Positions 9,116 through 18,303 of a stretch of 64,000 bases of DNA are shown here, one piece after another. Source of the DNA: Pedobacter sp. BS3 (GTDB taxonomy: Bacteria > Bacteroidota > Bacteroidia > Sphingobacteriales > Sphingobacteriaceae); assembly GCF_008274585.1 (NCBI RefSeq), contig NZ_VTRT01000005.1:248001-312000 (forward strand), given 5' to 3'. Position 1 is the stretch's first letter. The number at the start of each line of letters is the position of its first letter. The notes beneath the pieces are model-generated. The model made no database searches and was not told the DNA's origin. It saw only the letters and a program-made list of their open reading frames with translations. A program made the translations under genes and the position numbers.

Positions 9116-9531
9116 CACAGGGCCCGGATATAAGCCATTTTTAAAAACCGTAGAACTTCTTCATTCAAGTCGTCGGGGGAATATAGGCGCAAATGATGGT
9201 TGAACTGCTTATCATCTCCGGGAACCTGTGCGATTTTATGAAAGCATAAATTATCGGGATGCGGTTCTGTAAACGGTATAACCACGTTGATGAAATTTTT
9301 ACCAAGCTGGTTAATATACGCGAAGCGAATACGGGCAGCAATGGCAATCATACTTTTTGTGGGGCGTATGCTGACTTCGCCAAGCTGTTTACAGGCCGCC
9401 GTAAAATGATGATATAACGCAACGGTATAGTCGCTTTTTCCGGTTAGAAAGGCTTCTATAGTATTCTCATTGCAGGAATGAGTCTGGTTCTGTTGGGCAA
9501 AATCCTGATGACAAAACGGGCAAGTCCACAT
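9115..9531 (-). CDS. DUF5655-type protein with an N-terminal zinc-finger-like motif
   Basis: The protein has 138 residues. The N-terminus MWTCPFCHQDF followed by THSC supplies a possible CxxC...HxC metal site. The body, including SIRPTKSMIAIAARIRFAYI, resembles the DUF5655 fold found in proteins sometimes placed near nucleases or transport proteins. The molecular role is not known. It is monocistronic on the minus strand. Confidence 0.75.
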   Translation of the reverse strand: MWTCPFCHQDFAQQNQTHSCNENTIEAFLTGKSDYTVALYHHFTAACKQLGEVSIRPTKSMIAIAARIRFAYINQLGKNFINVVIPFTEPHPDNLCFHKIAQVPGDDKQFNHHLRLYSPDDLNEEVLRFLKMAYIRAL

Positions 9532-9612
9532 TGGTTCTTCTTTTTTATAAAAGTAGCCGAAATTTAATTGTTTACAGGCTTAAGTTAAATGCCCGTAGCT
9601 GAGCTTTATCCG

Positions 9613-10713
9613 TTATTCTACTTCTTCCCACCAGGTCGTAAATGTCTGGTTAGTGTTGTTGAGGTCAACCATTTCACCAATTTTGGGTGTTATTAGGGGA
9701 AGATGATATGTTTTGTTAAGCTCGGTGATTGTTTTCAGTGGCTCATCCCAGGCATGTTGGGCCAGGGCGAATTTAGATGAATGTGCCGGGAACAAGCGTT
9801 TCGCTTTTAAATCGCGGGCAGCCTGCAAAACTTCGTTGGGTAACATGTGAATAGCCTGCCAGGCAACATTGTACTGTCCGTTATCCAGTACGGCCAAATC
9901 AAACGGCCCGAATTTTTCGCCGATTTCAGCAAAATGTGTATCGTAACCACTGTCGCCGCCCAGGTAAAGGTTAAGCTTAGGCGTTTGCAGAATATACGAT
10001 AGCCATAAGGTATTATTTCGGTTAAATCCCCTGCCGGAAAAATGCCTTGCCGGAGTAGTGTGTAAGGTGAGATTATTAGCAAGCGCAAGAGTTTCGTCCC
10101 AGTCCTGCTCAATGATTTTTTCAGTATCAAATCCCCAGCGTTCAAAATGTCCGCCTACGCCAAGTCCGCATACAATGTGTTTTACCTTGCTTTTTAGCGC
10201 TATAATGGTTTCGTAATCCAAATGGTCGTAATGATCATGCGTAATAAGCAGGTAATCAATCTCAGGCATATCGTTTGGCGTGTAAATATCGCTGCCCTTA
10301 AAAGCTAAATTTGTTCCTGGAATAGGAGAGGCGTTACCGCTAAAAACCGGGTCGACTAAAAAACGTATGCCTTCTAATTGCAGAAAGTAAGACGAATGTC
10401 CGAACCACACTAACACATCGCTTTTTGTGGAAAGCGCCTTTAAATCTGTTTTAACGGAAGGGATTAAACCGGTTGGTTTTCTTCGTGGCAGGGCTTTAAA
10501 GAATTGTTTATAGAGTAAGCCCATCATGGAATATCCCTTAGTTAATGTCGGCGTATAATGCGTGTTCTGAAATTTGCCGTCAGCGTAATTACGAGATAGG
10601 GTTATTCGTTTTAAGCGTTCGCCGTTTGGAGCCTTTCCGAATTTAGGAAGTCGGGTATAAAGAAGTATTATTATCCATATTAACAGGATGATGAATAGAA
10701 TTATCATTATCAT
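9613..10713 (-). CDS. Metallo-beta-lactamase-fold hydrolase, NAPE-PLD/UlaG-like, membrane-anchored
   Basis: The protein has 366 residues. One hydrophobic N-terminal segment (about residues 1-19) serves as an anchor. The zinc motif THDHYDHLDYETI is complete, and YLGGDSGYDTHF and FPAHSSKFALAQHAWDEP supply the other ligands. The layout matches bacterial relatives of N-acyl-phosphatidylethanolamine phospholipase D. The substrate is probably a phosphodiester or lipid-like ester, but this is family inference. Confidence 0.88.
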   Translation of the reverse strand: MIMIILFIILLIWIIILLYTRLPKFGKAPNGERLKRITLSRNYADGKFQNTHYTPTLTKGYSMMGLLYKQFFKALPRRKPTGLIPSVKTDLKALSTKSDVLVWFGHSSYFLQLEGIRFLVDPVFSGNASPIPGTNLAFKGSDIYTPNDMPEIDYLLITHDHYDHLDYETIIALKSKVKHIVCGLGVGGHFERWGFDTEKIIEQDWDETLALANNLTLHTTPARHFSGRGFNRNNTLWLSYILQTPKLNLYLGGDSGYDTHFAEIGEKFGPFDLAVLDNGQYNVAWQAIHMLPNEVLQAARDLKAKRLFPAHSSKFALAQHAWDEPLKTITELNKTYHLPLITPKIGEMVDLNNTNQTFTTWWEEVE

Positions 10714-10901
10714 GGGAGTGGTTATCCGTTTTAGCTGATAATTAGCATGGTAATCTGTAGCCTGGTGTAAAATTTAACGGCCCGAATGTACAATTTATCG
10801 TGCAGGAATTGCAAGCGCAAAGTCAACACGGCGTAAAATGCCGGTACCTGTCCTGTTATTTTGCCGGCAGTTTGTTTCTTTTGTAAAAAGGAGATAGTTC
10901 A

Positions 10902-11294
10902 ATGAATTTTTACTCACGTAAATGGATCAAACCGGAAGACCTGAACCCTAACGGTACCTTATTTGGCGGTAGCTTGTTACGGTGGATCGATGAAGAAGCT
11001 GCTATTTATACCATGTGCCAGTTGGGCCGTAGCCGCATTGTCACCAAGTTTATATCAGAAATTAACTTTGTAAGTTCGGCACGCCAGGGCGATGTGATAG
11101 AAATGGGTATCGCGGCAACCGCTTTTGGCCGGACATCCATCACCCTATGTTGCGAAGTTCGTAACAAGGTAACCAAGCAAAGCATTCTCACCATTGATAA
11201 AATGGTTTTTGTGCATGTGGATGAGAATGGAGTTCCTGCCCCGCATGGAAAAACCGGGGTAATTAGCGCTGAAGAGGCTTTTAAAAAGGATTAA
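10902..11294 (+). CDS. Hotdog-fold acyl-CoA thioesterase (YciA/BFIT-like)
   Basis: The protein has 130 residues. NPNGTLFGGSLLRWIDEEAA is the hotdog helix with the Asp that activates water in acyl-CoA thioesterases. Strands such as GDVIEMGIAATAFGRTS follow. A purine-rich AAGGAG sits 7-12 bases before the ATG. It should hydrolyse acyl-CoAs in the cytoplasm. Chain-length preference cannot be read. It faces the methyltransferase gene, with 11 bp between the two stop codons. Confidence 0.88.
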   Translation: MNFYSRKWIKPEDLNPNGTLFGGSLLRWIDEEAAIYTMCQLGRSRIVTKFISEINFVSSARQGDVIEMGIAATAFGRTSITLCCEVRNKVTKQSILTIDKMVFVHVDENGVPAPHGKTGVISAEEAFKKD

Positions 11295-11305
11295 CCCACG
11301 TTTGG

Positions 11306-12139
11306 TTAAACCACGGCCCGGCCGATACTGCTTCTTTGCGGCACCGGGATTTGTACGTGGTTATCCATAAAATACATTTTATAAGCGTCATTGGGACTCA
11401 GAAATGTAACGCTGCTAAAACCTTCCCGGTACAGTTGACGGCTAAGTTCATCGTGATTGATATGTGTAATCCAGGGTTCGCCTAATGCGGCTGCCCGTGC
11501 TGCGGTTATACTTTCCGGAGCCTGATCCCGGTGTTGCGACATCGTAAAAACAATCTCGCTTTGTTGTGGCAACGCAGCCACAAACCGGAAAATACGATCC
11601 ACCGCCTTGCGGCTAAGATAAACCATTACACCCAGGCAGGCAATAAAGAGCGGTTTGGTGAAGTCTATACAACTGTCTAATGCGGTTGTCCATTCGTCCG
11701 ATTCCAAATCGATAGTAATAAAATTGAGATTTTCTGGTAAAGATACGTGGGCTTGCCGTAGCTTAAGTAGTTTTTCTGCCTGGCTGGCCGGATGATCCGC
11801 TTCAGTAATCATAAGTTCATCAGCCCAACCAGGTTGCCTGTAAGCGAATGTGTCTAAACCGGCGCCCAATATCAAATACTGCCGGATACCCCGGTCAACC
11901 GCCTGTTTTAAACAATCTTCGGCATAGCGGCTTCGTAAAACGATGTGGGTTCGTAATGCCATCATCTTAGGATGATAAAAATATTCGCTATGCTGACGGA
12001 TGTATTCAGGGGCTTCCGGGTTTATTAACCGTAGAATAACAGGATCATCCAGTAATTTATTGTGGCCATCAATAAGCTGGTGTGCGGCCCGTAACATGGC
12101 GGCTCCTATAGCTGTAGCGCTTCCGGTTTCTTTATCCAT
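11306..12139 (-). CDS. Leucine carboxyl methyltransferase-family SAM-dependent methyltransferase
   Basis: The protein has 277 residues from MDKETGSA at 12139. A longer start at 12205 would add 22 residues unlike the family. The SAM motif is YLILGAGLDTFAYRQP, then ITEADHP, with FIACLGVMVYLSRKAVDRIF downstream. This is the TIGR00027/PPM1-type family common in Bacteroidota and actinobacteria. The methyl acceptor is unknown. Confidence 0.87.
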   Translation of the reverse strand: MDKETGSATAIGAAMLRAAHQLIDGHNKLLDDPVILRLINPEAPEYIRQHSEYFYHPKMMALRTHIVLRSRYAEDCLKQAVDRGIRQYLILGAGLDTFAYRQPGWADELMITEADHPASQAEKLLKLRQAHVSLPENLNFITIDLESDEWTTALDSCIDFTKPLFIACLGVMVYLSRKAVDRIFRFVAALPQQSEIVFTMSQHRDQAPESITAARAAALGEPWITHINHDELSRQLYREGFSSVTFLSPNDAYKMYFMDNHVQIPVPQRSSIGRAVV

Positions 12140-12329
12140 TTTTTCAGTTATTTCGGTTGTTACCGATGCGTACGAAAAGTTCAATACGATTATAAAACGG
12201 GTCAATAACGGTCATAATGAGTATATCAGCATCCCAATCAAGTTTACGAAGCCCAGGCCGCATATATTTATAATTTTTATTGTTGATTGATTTATATAAC
12301 AGCTTATATACACCTTTCGCACATTTGTT

Positions 12330-12656
12330 TTAGGACAAACTTTCTATAATGGCTTTTATCATTTTGTCATCTATGCTATCAAACTCAGACTTATCATAGA
12401 TAGTTAGCAGGTATACTTCTTTGTTATCGCTTATTGTGTAGGTGATAACTCGCCCACCGCCGCTTTTCCCTTTTCCTTTACTCTTAATTGCAAGCCTGAT
12501 TTTGTATGTATTGTTACCTAAGGGAGTTCCGGTTTCTGGCTTAACCGTAAGAGTAGTATTCAAAACGACCAATTCTTGTTTAAGAGAGGGGAATTTTTTG
12601 ATAAGTCGTTTTGCTTCTCTCTTAAACTTGTCACTTGGGATGACGCTAAAGCTCAT
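12330..12656 (-). CDS. RelE/ParE-superfamily toxin, copy 1
   Basis: The protein has 108 residues. The pattern FKREAKRLIKKFPSLKQEL, then GNNTYKIRLAIKSKGKGKSGG with GRVITY and VYLLTIYDKSE, is the RelE-like fold with a very basic KGKGKSGG loop. It overlaps the antitoxin gene by 11 bp. A paralogue of the same length lies at 42792-43118, about 45% identical by eye. RelE-type toxins usually cut mRNA on the ribosome; the activity of this subgroup is not certain. Confidence 0.85.
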   Translation of the reverse strand: MSFSVIPSDKFKREAKRLIKKFPSLKQELVVLNTTLTVKPETGTPLGNNTYKIRLAIKSKGKGKSGGGRVITYTISDNKEVYLLTIYDKSEFDSIDDKMIKAIIESLS

Positions 12657-12864
12657 TCAAAAACTCATCAAGTGTTTGCTTATGTCCTTTTGTTTGTTTA
12701 AGAGTAGCAACTTGCTCATATGCTTCTTTAAGGTCAGAACGTAGCTTTAAAGCCTGCTCATACTTTTTCAGCTTGTCAAGTAATTTTCTCCATTCGTTTA
12801 AAGGTAGCTGTACAGCTTGTACCTTACCATGTATATCGTTTACATATTGTAGTGCGACTTTCAT
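12646..12864 (-). CDS. Antitoxin of the RelE-type module, copy 1
   Basis: The protein has 72 residues, helical and charged (LPLNEWRKLLDKLKKYEQAL), ending LDEFLNEL. It lies upstream of and overlaps the toxin, in the usual antitoxin-first order. The other module's antitoxin ends DELLNEL, so the C-terminal toxin-binding tail looks conserved. There is no clear DNA-binding fold. A TAAATTTG (minus strand, 12876-12869) just upstream fits a Bacteroidota -7 box. Confidence 0.8.
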   Translation of the reverse strand: MKVALQYVNDIHGKVQAVQLPLNEWRKLLDKLKKYEQALKLRSDLKEAYEQVATLKQTKGHKQTLDEFLNEL

Positions 12865-12951
12865 ATTTCAAATTTATTATTTTTTCCTGAACTATGAGTG
12901 CCTGAAAACAGGTTAAGATTTAAAGATAACGATCGGTATGATTTACTGTTC

Positions 12952-12992
12952 AAAAAACAAGGCATCCGATGCTATCAGATGCCTTGTTTTTT
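12952..12992 (-). terminator. Rho-independent terminator after the DUF6600 gene
   Basis: AAAAAACAAGGCATC (12952-12966) and its exact reverse complement (12978-12992) form a 15-bp stem with an 11-base loop. On the minus strand the run of Ts follows the GC part of the stem, 18 bp after the stop codon at 13010. It separates this gene from the toxin-antitoxin pair. Confidence 0.85.
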
Positions 12993-13009
12993 AAAATGAC
13001 TCAATCCGG

Positions 13010-14383
13010 TTACCTTCTTGACGGTCTGCCACCGTTACGCTGATTAGAACCCTCGTTGTGGGAAGGCTGGCTTGACCGTGAACGTTCAACGTTTTGTTGC
13101 TCACGTTGCGTCCGTTGCTGTTGCCTTGCCTGTTCAGCTTGCTGGCGTTGTTGCTGTTGTTGTCGTTCAGCCCGTTGCTGCTCATACTGGCGTGTACGCT
13201 CGGCTTGCTGACGTTGTTGCTCTGCAGCCTGTTGTTCGCGTTGTGCCCGCTGTTGCTGATATTGCTGCATCCGTTCAGTTCGTTGTTGTTCCTGCTGACG
13301 TGTGCGTTCAGCCTGCTGGCGTTGTTGGGTAGCCTGATCCTGTTGTTGCCGCTGTTGCTCACGCTGTTGTCGTTGCTGTTCATACAATTGCCTGCGTTGT
13401 TGCATCTGCTCTGCAGAACGACTTTCACCACGATCTTCCTGCTGCCTTCTTTGCCGCCATTCGGCAGAACGATCTGCCCGTTGGACATCGTTATTCCTGT
13501 TCCGCTGATGTTCTGAACTTACACCCTGATTATTACGGTTATTGGGCGTGTTAGCATTTCCTTCAGAACGGCTTGGACGGGGTCTGTTATTATCAACGTT
13601 AACAGGCTGCCTGTTAGATCTGTCGTACACTTTAGAAGGTGCATCATTGCGACCTTTTACTACTACCGGCCGGTATAAGTTCACGTTATTTCCCGAAATT
13701 CTTGAGCGGTCGGGACGATGCTCATCGTTGATCCGGTAAACGTTTACCCGGTTGCGGGTTACCCGTTCAAGTTCGCTCACCCGGGGGCCACTGTAGTAAC
13801 GCCTGTTGTTATACACATATACGTTATTGATAATGGTTGTACGACTGAAAATATTCACGTTTCGCGGACGCGGAGCATAGTAGTCGTAAATACGCGGACT
13901 GCAAATGTATTGTTGCGGCACAAATACCCAGAAATTTAAGGGGATATTTACCGAGACACCAATGGTCATTCCCGGACCTAAGGGGGCCCATCCATAATAT
14001 CCGCCCCCGGTGCGCCAGTCAACCCATGCCGGGCCCCATTCGCTGTCGGGAACCCATACCCAGCCGTTAAAATCATCATAAAACCAACGCCCGTAATGAA
14101 ATGGCGCCCATCCCCAGTCATAATCAGAAACCCAGGTGTTACCATAAGCGGTAACTACCCAGTGCCCGCGGGTAGCATAAGGTGCAAAATCCGGCTCTAC
14201 ATCTGGCGCCCACACATAGCCATATTCGGGGGTATTGATCCACCGGCCATACGGAGCTAACTGATCGTAAAATAGCTGAAAGGATATATTTACAGGCCTC
14301 GCCTGCGTTTTTTGCGGAGTTACTGCGCTTAAACCGGTGAGGGTTAGAGCAGCTAACATCCAGAGTTTGATCCATCGTTTCAT
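13010..14383 (-). CDS. Secreted DUF6600 protein with a Gln/Arg-rich tail
   Basis: The protein has 457 residues with a signal peptide (MKRWIKLWMLAALTLTGLSA). Residues about 30-150 are Trp/Tyr/Gly-rich repeats (YGRWINTPEYGYVWAPD, GWAPFHYGRW, GWVWVPDSEWGPAW), the DUF6600 pattern. From about residue 285 to the end the chain is almost only Gln, Arg and Glu with Asn (QQRQQREQQRQQQDQ), probably disordered or coiled. The function is unknown; it is likely extracytoplasmic. The Asn-rich frame on the same strand is a shadow of this repeat. Confidence 0.88.
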   Translation of the reverse strand: MKRWIKLWMLAALTLTGLSAVTPQKTQARPVNISFQLFYDQLAPYGRWINTPEYGYVWAPDVEPDFAPYATRGHWVVTAYGNTWVSDYDWGWAPFHYGRWFYDDFNGWVWVPDSEWGPAWVDWRTGGGYYGWAPLGPGMTIGVSVNIPLNFWVFVPQQYICSPRIYDYYAPRPRNVNIFSRTTIINNVYVYNNRRYYSGPRVSELERVTRNRVNVYRINDEHRPDRSRISGNNVNLYRPVVVKGRNDAPSKVYDRSNRQPVNVDNNRPRPSRSEGNANTPNNRNNQGVSSEHQRNRNNDVQRADRSAEWRQRRQQEDRGESRSAEQMQQRRQLYEQQRQQREQQRQQQDQATQQRQQAERTRQQEQQRTERMQQYQQQRAQREQQAAEQQRQQAERTRQYEQQRAERQQQQQRQQAEQARQQQRTQREQQNVERSRSSQPSHNEGSNQRNGGRPSRR

Positions 14384-14613
14384 AGTCTTTCCTGTATTAA
14401 TGGCTTTCGCCTTGTTATATGGTATAGACGATACAACATCTTAAAACGTTTACTGCGATTACTTAAGTGTACAAAGATGTTACAATAGTATGAGATGGAT
14501 GATTTATTAAATTTGATCAATCATTGTTGCTGGTATAGTGTTAAGTCAAAATAGCCAATCAGTGAATGATTTATTTAAACGCTGTATATAGCTATCCAAT
14601 ATAAAAATAAACT

Positions 14614-15216
14614 ATGAAATTAGTTATTGTACGGCACGGACAATCTGCATGGAACCTGGAGAACCGTTTTACCGGCTGGGTTGACGTTGATTTAACTGAC
14701 CAGGGCAGGGAAGAGGCCAGGCTTTCGGGCGAGAAGCTAAAAGATATACCGTTTGATGTTTGTTTTGCATCCGAACTGAAGCGTGCCATTGAAACGCTGG
14801 ATATTATCCTGCATGTTACAGGACAAACAGACTTACCGGTTTTTAAGGATGCCGCACTGAATGAACGTATGTATGGCGATTTACAGGGATTGAATAAAGC
14901 CGAAACAGCCGAGAAGTTCGGTGCTGTACAAGTTGCCTTGTGGCGAAGAAGCTTTTCCGTTGCTCCGCCCGGCGGAGAGAGCCTGAAAGATACGCAGGTG
15001 CGGGTTTTAGCCTATTATCACTCACATATTGTGCCCTATTTAGAACAAGGGAATAACGTACTTATTGTGGCGCATGGCAATAGCCTGCGGGCATTAATGA
15101 TGTATCTTGAGCATATCAGTGAAGAAGCAATTGCTGAGATAAACATACTTACCGGTGTGCCGCGTTTGTATATATTTGATGCGCAATTAGCGTTGCAGGA
15201 AGTAAAAAATTTATAA
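14614..15216 (+). CDS. gpmA: 2,3-bisphosphoglycerate-dependent phosphoglycerate mutase
   Basis: The protein has 200 residues. It interconverts 3- and 2-phosphoglycerate in glycolysis. It shows the phosphohistidine motif VRHGQSAWN (His9), then ENRFTGWVDVDLT, the acid NERMYG, and the second histidine in VAHGNSLRALM. At 200 residues it is shorter than the 250-residue E. coli enzyme but matches the short form seen in many bacteria. Its stop codon overlaps the next start by one base, so the two genes are probably translated together. Confidence 0.92.
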   Translation: MKLVIVRHGQSAWNLENRFTGWVDVDLTDQGREEARLSGEKLKDIPFDVCFASELKRAIETLDIILHVTGQTDLPVFKDAALNERMYGDLQGLNKAETAEKFGAVQVALWRRSFSVAPPGGESLKDTQVRVLAYYHSHIVPYLEQGNNVLIVAHGNSLRALMMYLEHISEEAIAEINILTGVPRLYIFDAQLALQEVKNL

Positions 15217-15437
15217 TGAACAGCGAAATTCTGAATGAACTGGTAACCACATCCATGCCTTTTGGAAAATATAAAGGTACGTTGCTTTGTAACCTGCCTG
15301 AATATTATTTAAACTGGCTTTACACCAAAGGGTTTCCGCCAGGGAAATTGGGTATGCAGTTAGCAACCATGTATGAAATTAAGCTGAACGGCCTGGATTA
15401 CCTGCTTGCCCCGCTTAAAAAAGCGAAAAATAGATAA
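15216..15437 (+). CDS. DUF3820 family small protein
   Basis: The protein has 73 residues. MPFGKYKGTLLCNLPEYYLN and WLYTKGFPPGKLG are the DUF3820 signature. The function is not established. It overlaps gpmA by one base (TAATG) and is followed by a hairpin terminator. Confidence 0.85.
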   Translation: MNSEILNELVTTSMPFGKYKGTLLCNLPEYYLNWLYTKGFPPGKLGMQLATMYEIKLNGLDYLLAPLKKAKNR

Positions 15438-15469
15438 AAAGGTCACTCTTTAGTTGAGAGTAACCTTTA
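15437..15469. terminator. Bidirectional hairpin terminator
   Basis: An imperfect stem pairs AAAGGT with ACCTTT and ACTCT with AGAGT around a TTAGTTG loop. It has A-rich and T-rich flanks and lies between the convergent DUF3820 and YtxH genes. Confidence 0.7.
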
Positions 15470-15499
15470 TATGCTGTTTGTAACGAAATCAATTAGCCG

Positions 15500-15745
15500 T
15501 TAAACAGCGCTTTGTACACGCAATTTAACACTGCCGGCCAGCTTATCTGCCTGTCCGGAAATCTGGTCAATGCTGTCAGCAGCCTTATCTTTCAGGTCGG
15601 ATATTAAACCGCCCAGGTTTTTTAACGAGCTGCTTAGTTTATCGCAGGTTTCTTTTCCGTTATCTGTTGCCAGTAAGTAATACACCGCTGCTCCAGCAGC
15701 CAGCCCCGCCAGCATTACTGTTGCTATTTTAGATTTGTTACTCAT
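15500..15745 (-). CDS. YtxH-type small membrane protein
   Basis: The protein has 81 residues. One transmembrane segment (about residues 8-25, ATVMLAGLAAGAAVYYLLA) is followed by an amphipathic coiled tail (LKNLGGLISDLKDKAADSID). This is the YtxH layout often seen in stress-related envelope proteins. The specific role is unknown. Confidence 0.8.
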   Translation of the reverse strand: MSNKSKIATVMLAGLAAGAAVYYLLATDNGKETCDKLSSSLKNLGGLISDLKDKAADSIDQISGQADKLAGSVKLRVQSAV

Positions 15746-15814
15746 AATATTAGTTGTTTTACCGGATATAGTATAAAAACCCTGCCAGAATTTTGGGTGA
15801 AACCCGAAAATGAC

Positions 15815-16245
15815 TTATAATAACAATTTCCGTGCAGGAAGAAGGGTTATTTCTTTGCCTTCAACATGATATACATCTTCCTGGTGCAGCGTTATGATAT
15901 TCCCTTTTTCCAAACCGAAAAAAATCATCGCTTCAACCAAACCTGCTATTTTCCTTTTCACTTTTCGGGCTTTCAACTCGCTGTCTAATCTCCGGAAATC
16001 ATCTTTTTCAAAGCCTGCCAAACGAGGGTCTTCAAAGTTTAAAACAATGATTTTCCCGAAACCGAAGGTAATAGCTGACGCAGCAACGTGCTTTTGCCAC
16101 AACGCCGTATGCCAGTTACAATGCTCGCGAAACTCTCGTGGAGCTTTATTGCAGTAAGTTTTTCACGTTTTACGCTGCTGTCTTTTTTTAGCCAGGCTTC
16201 GTTTTGAGAATCTATTACTTCCGCTATCAGGCTTTGCGCTATCAT
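15815..16245 (-). pseudogene. Broken AAA_14/DUF4143-type ATPase
   Basis: The N-terminal part reads SIVTGIRRCGKSTLLRQLL (Walker A) in one frame and stops near 16039. The continuation IIVLNFEDPRLAGFEKDDFR is in another frame, starting near 16065. Then about 300 residues are missing and the text jumps to the family's C-terminus, GLEKGNIITLHQEDVYHVEG ending LPARKLLL. Intact members are close to 400 residues. One frameshift and one internal deletion therefore explain two adjoining small frames. Confidence 0.85.
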
Positions 16246-16476
16246 TGCTGTTTTGTTTGATACAAAAATATAATATTGTTTGATGGTATCAAACGAAGTG
16301 GTTGTTTTCTGGCAAATGAAAAGTTTCTTTTGCCTCTGAAATCTTTATGTTATAAAGCCAAAGATTATTACTAATGGTGAGCGTTATACTGCAATATTCT
16401 GTTGCTTTCCGGAGCTCTTTGGATCAAGTGCAGCGTTATGGTCTTAGTGTGCAATACGCTGTACGCAATACTACTT
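16246..16476. other. Gap with no gene seen
   Basis: It contains the promoter region of the broken ATPase and tail sequence after the ABC transporter gene. I find no hairpin or conserved frame. A plus-strand frame crossing 16374-16598 is antisense to the transporter's end. Confidence 0.4.
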
Positions 16477-18303
16477 TCACGACACATCAAACTGCAACTG
16501 GCTCAGGTAACGGTATAAGCCTTCCTCGTTTTGTAAGAGCTCCTGGTGCGAGCCACTTTCTACTACCCGGCCTTTCTCCAATACCACAATCCGGTTAGCC
16601 TCGCGAATGGTTGAAAGCCGGTGCGCAATAATGATGGAAGTGCGGTTTTTCATCAGCTCCTCCAGCGCTTCCTGTACAAGGCGTTCCGATTCAGAATCAA
16701 GCGAAGAGGTGGCTTCATCCAGTATCAAAATGGCGGGGTCTTTCAACAGGGCCCGGGCAATAGCGATGCGCTGGCGTTGTCCGCCCGAAAGTTTTACACC
16801 ACGCTCACCTACGACAGTGTCGTATCCCTCGGGGAAACCGGCAATGAAGTTATGCGCATTGGCCCGTTTTGCCGCCTGGATAATTTCCTCCTCAGATGCA
16901 CTTAATTTGCCATAAGCGATATTCTCACGGATGGTTCCGCCGAAAAGCAGCACATCCTGCGGCACAATGGCAATCTGGTTGCGGATGTCGGTCAGAGGAA
17001 ATTCAGCAGAAGGTTTACCGTCAAAAATCAGGCTTCCCTGCTGCGGTTCGTAAAAACGAAGGATCAGCGAGGCAATAGTTGATTTTCCGGCTCCGCTGGG
17101 CCCTACGATGGCAACTTTTTCACCAGCGTTTGCCGTAAATGAAACGCCGTTCAAAACCGTTATTTCTTTTCGGGATGGATAGGCGAACATAACATCGCTG
17201 AAGCTGAGGTTACCCTGCAGTTTATTCCGGATGGCGTTCTCTTCCCGTACCATAGAAACAGGCTCGCCCACTTCATCCAGTATTTCCAGTACCCGCTCGC
17301 TGGCGCCCACTGCTTTCTGGATATTGGCGTACAAATCGGGGAAGCTGCCCATAGCGCCGCCCACAAATACGGCGTATAAAATATAGGTGGTGAGCACACC
17401 GGCGCTAAGCTCGTGATGCATAACCAGCGATGAACCGTACCAGATAACGCCTACAATAGCCCCAAAAAGACAAAATATAATAAACGATACAAAAACGCCC
17501 CGGTAGGTAGCTCCCCGCAAAGCGATAGTGACCACTTCCCGCAGGTTTTTATCGTAGCGGCTGGCTTCGTAGGCCTCGTTAACAAACGCTTTTACGTTGC
17601 TTATTCCCTGGAGTGTTTCTTCAACTACGGTGTTCGATTCAGCCAGCTTATCCTGCGCTTGTCGCGAAAGTTTGCGAATGAATTTGCCAAAAAGTAACGC
17701 AATAACAATCATTACTGGTAGCAAAGTCAGCAAGAGCAGTGTGAGTTTTACCGATAGTACGAATAACAGCACAATTCCGCCGGTTAGCAGTACCAGTTGC
17801 CGGGTTGCTTCCGCAAGTGTGGTGGTTAAGGTATCCTGTATTTGTGATAGATCCGCCGAAAGGCGACTGTTCAGCTCACCGACACGCCGGTTAGAAAAGA
17901 AGTTCATAGGCAGCGAGATCAGTTTGAAATACGTATTTCGCCGGATATCGGCCAACGATTTCTCCGCTACCTCAACAAACAGGCGGATACGACCAAAGGA
18001 TATGAATGCCTGCACAAACAAGATTATGAATGCTGTTGTGCCGATAATGGTAAGGTTTGACGGAATGAAGTTAAACTTATGTTTTCCCTCGGCAGCGTCG
18101 ATCATTGCGCCCAGGAGCGCTGGCATAGCCAATCCAACCAGGCTGGATAGAAACAGGAAGAGCATGCCGGTAATAAATTTCGCTTTGTACGGACTCAGGT
18201 ATTTGAGTAATCCGCGTATTTTCCGGAGATTCTCCCTGTTAAGCTTTGCTTTGGGTAATTCTTCCGATGGTTTATTGCTGCTGTTAAATCGTCCTCTGGC
18301 CAT
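16477..18303 (-). CDS. MsbA-like ABC exporter (fused permease and ATPase)
   Basis: The protein has 608 residues. Six membrane helices occupy about residues 40-330. The ATPase follows: Walker A VGPSGAGKST, Q-loop IVPQDVLLFGG, signature KLSGGQRQRIAIARAL, Walker B ILILDEATSSLD and H-loop IIAHRLSTI. As a half-transporter it would act as a homodimer exporting a lipid or drug. Members are often called lipid A exporter or multidrug transporter, and the sequence does not separate the two. It stands alone on the minus strand. Confidence 0.92.
   Translation of the reverse strand: MARGRFNSSNKPSEELPKAKLNRENLRKIRGLLKYLSPYKAKFITGMLFLFLSSLVGLAMPALLGAMIDAAEGKHKFNFIPSNLTIIGTTAFIILFVQAFISFGRIRLFVEVAEKSLADIRRNTYFKLISLPMNFFSNRRVGELNSRLSADLSQIQDTLTTTLAEATRQLVLLTGGIVLLFVLSVKLTLLLLTLLPVMIVIALLFGKFIRKLSRQAQDKLAESNTVVEETLQGISNVKAFVNEAYEASRYDKNLREVVTIALRGATYRGVFVSFIIFCLFGAIVGVIWYGSSLVMHHELSAGVLTTYILYAVFVGGAMGSFPDLYANIQKAVGASERVLEILDEVGEPVSMVREENAIRNKLQGNLSFSDVMFAYPSRKEITVLNGVSFTANAGEKVAIVGPSGAGKSTIASLILRFYEPQQGSLIFDGKPSAEFPLTDIRNQIAIVPQDVLLFGGTIRENIAYGKLSASEEEIIQAAKRANAHNFIAGFPEGYDTVVGERGVKLSGGQRQRIAIARALLKDPAILILDEATSSLDSESERLVQEALEELMKNRTSIIIAHRLSTIREANRIVVLEKGRVVESGSHQELLQNEEGLYRYLSQLQFDVS

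Noticed and set aside
12991-13488. Asn-rich minus-strand frame inside the DUF6600 gene
   Set aside because: It is an alternate-frame reading of the CAA/CAG repeat and lacks a signal or domain.
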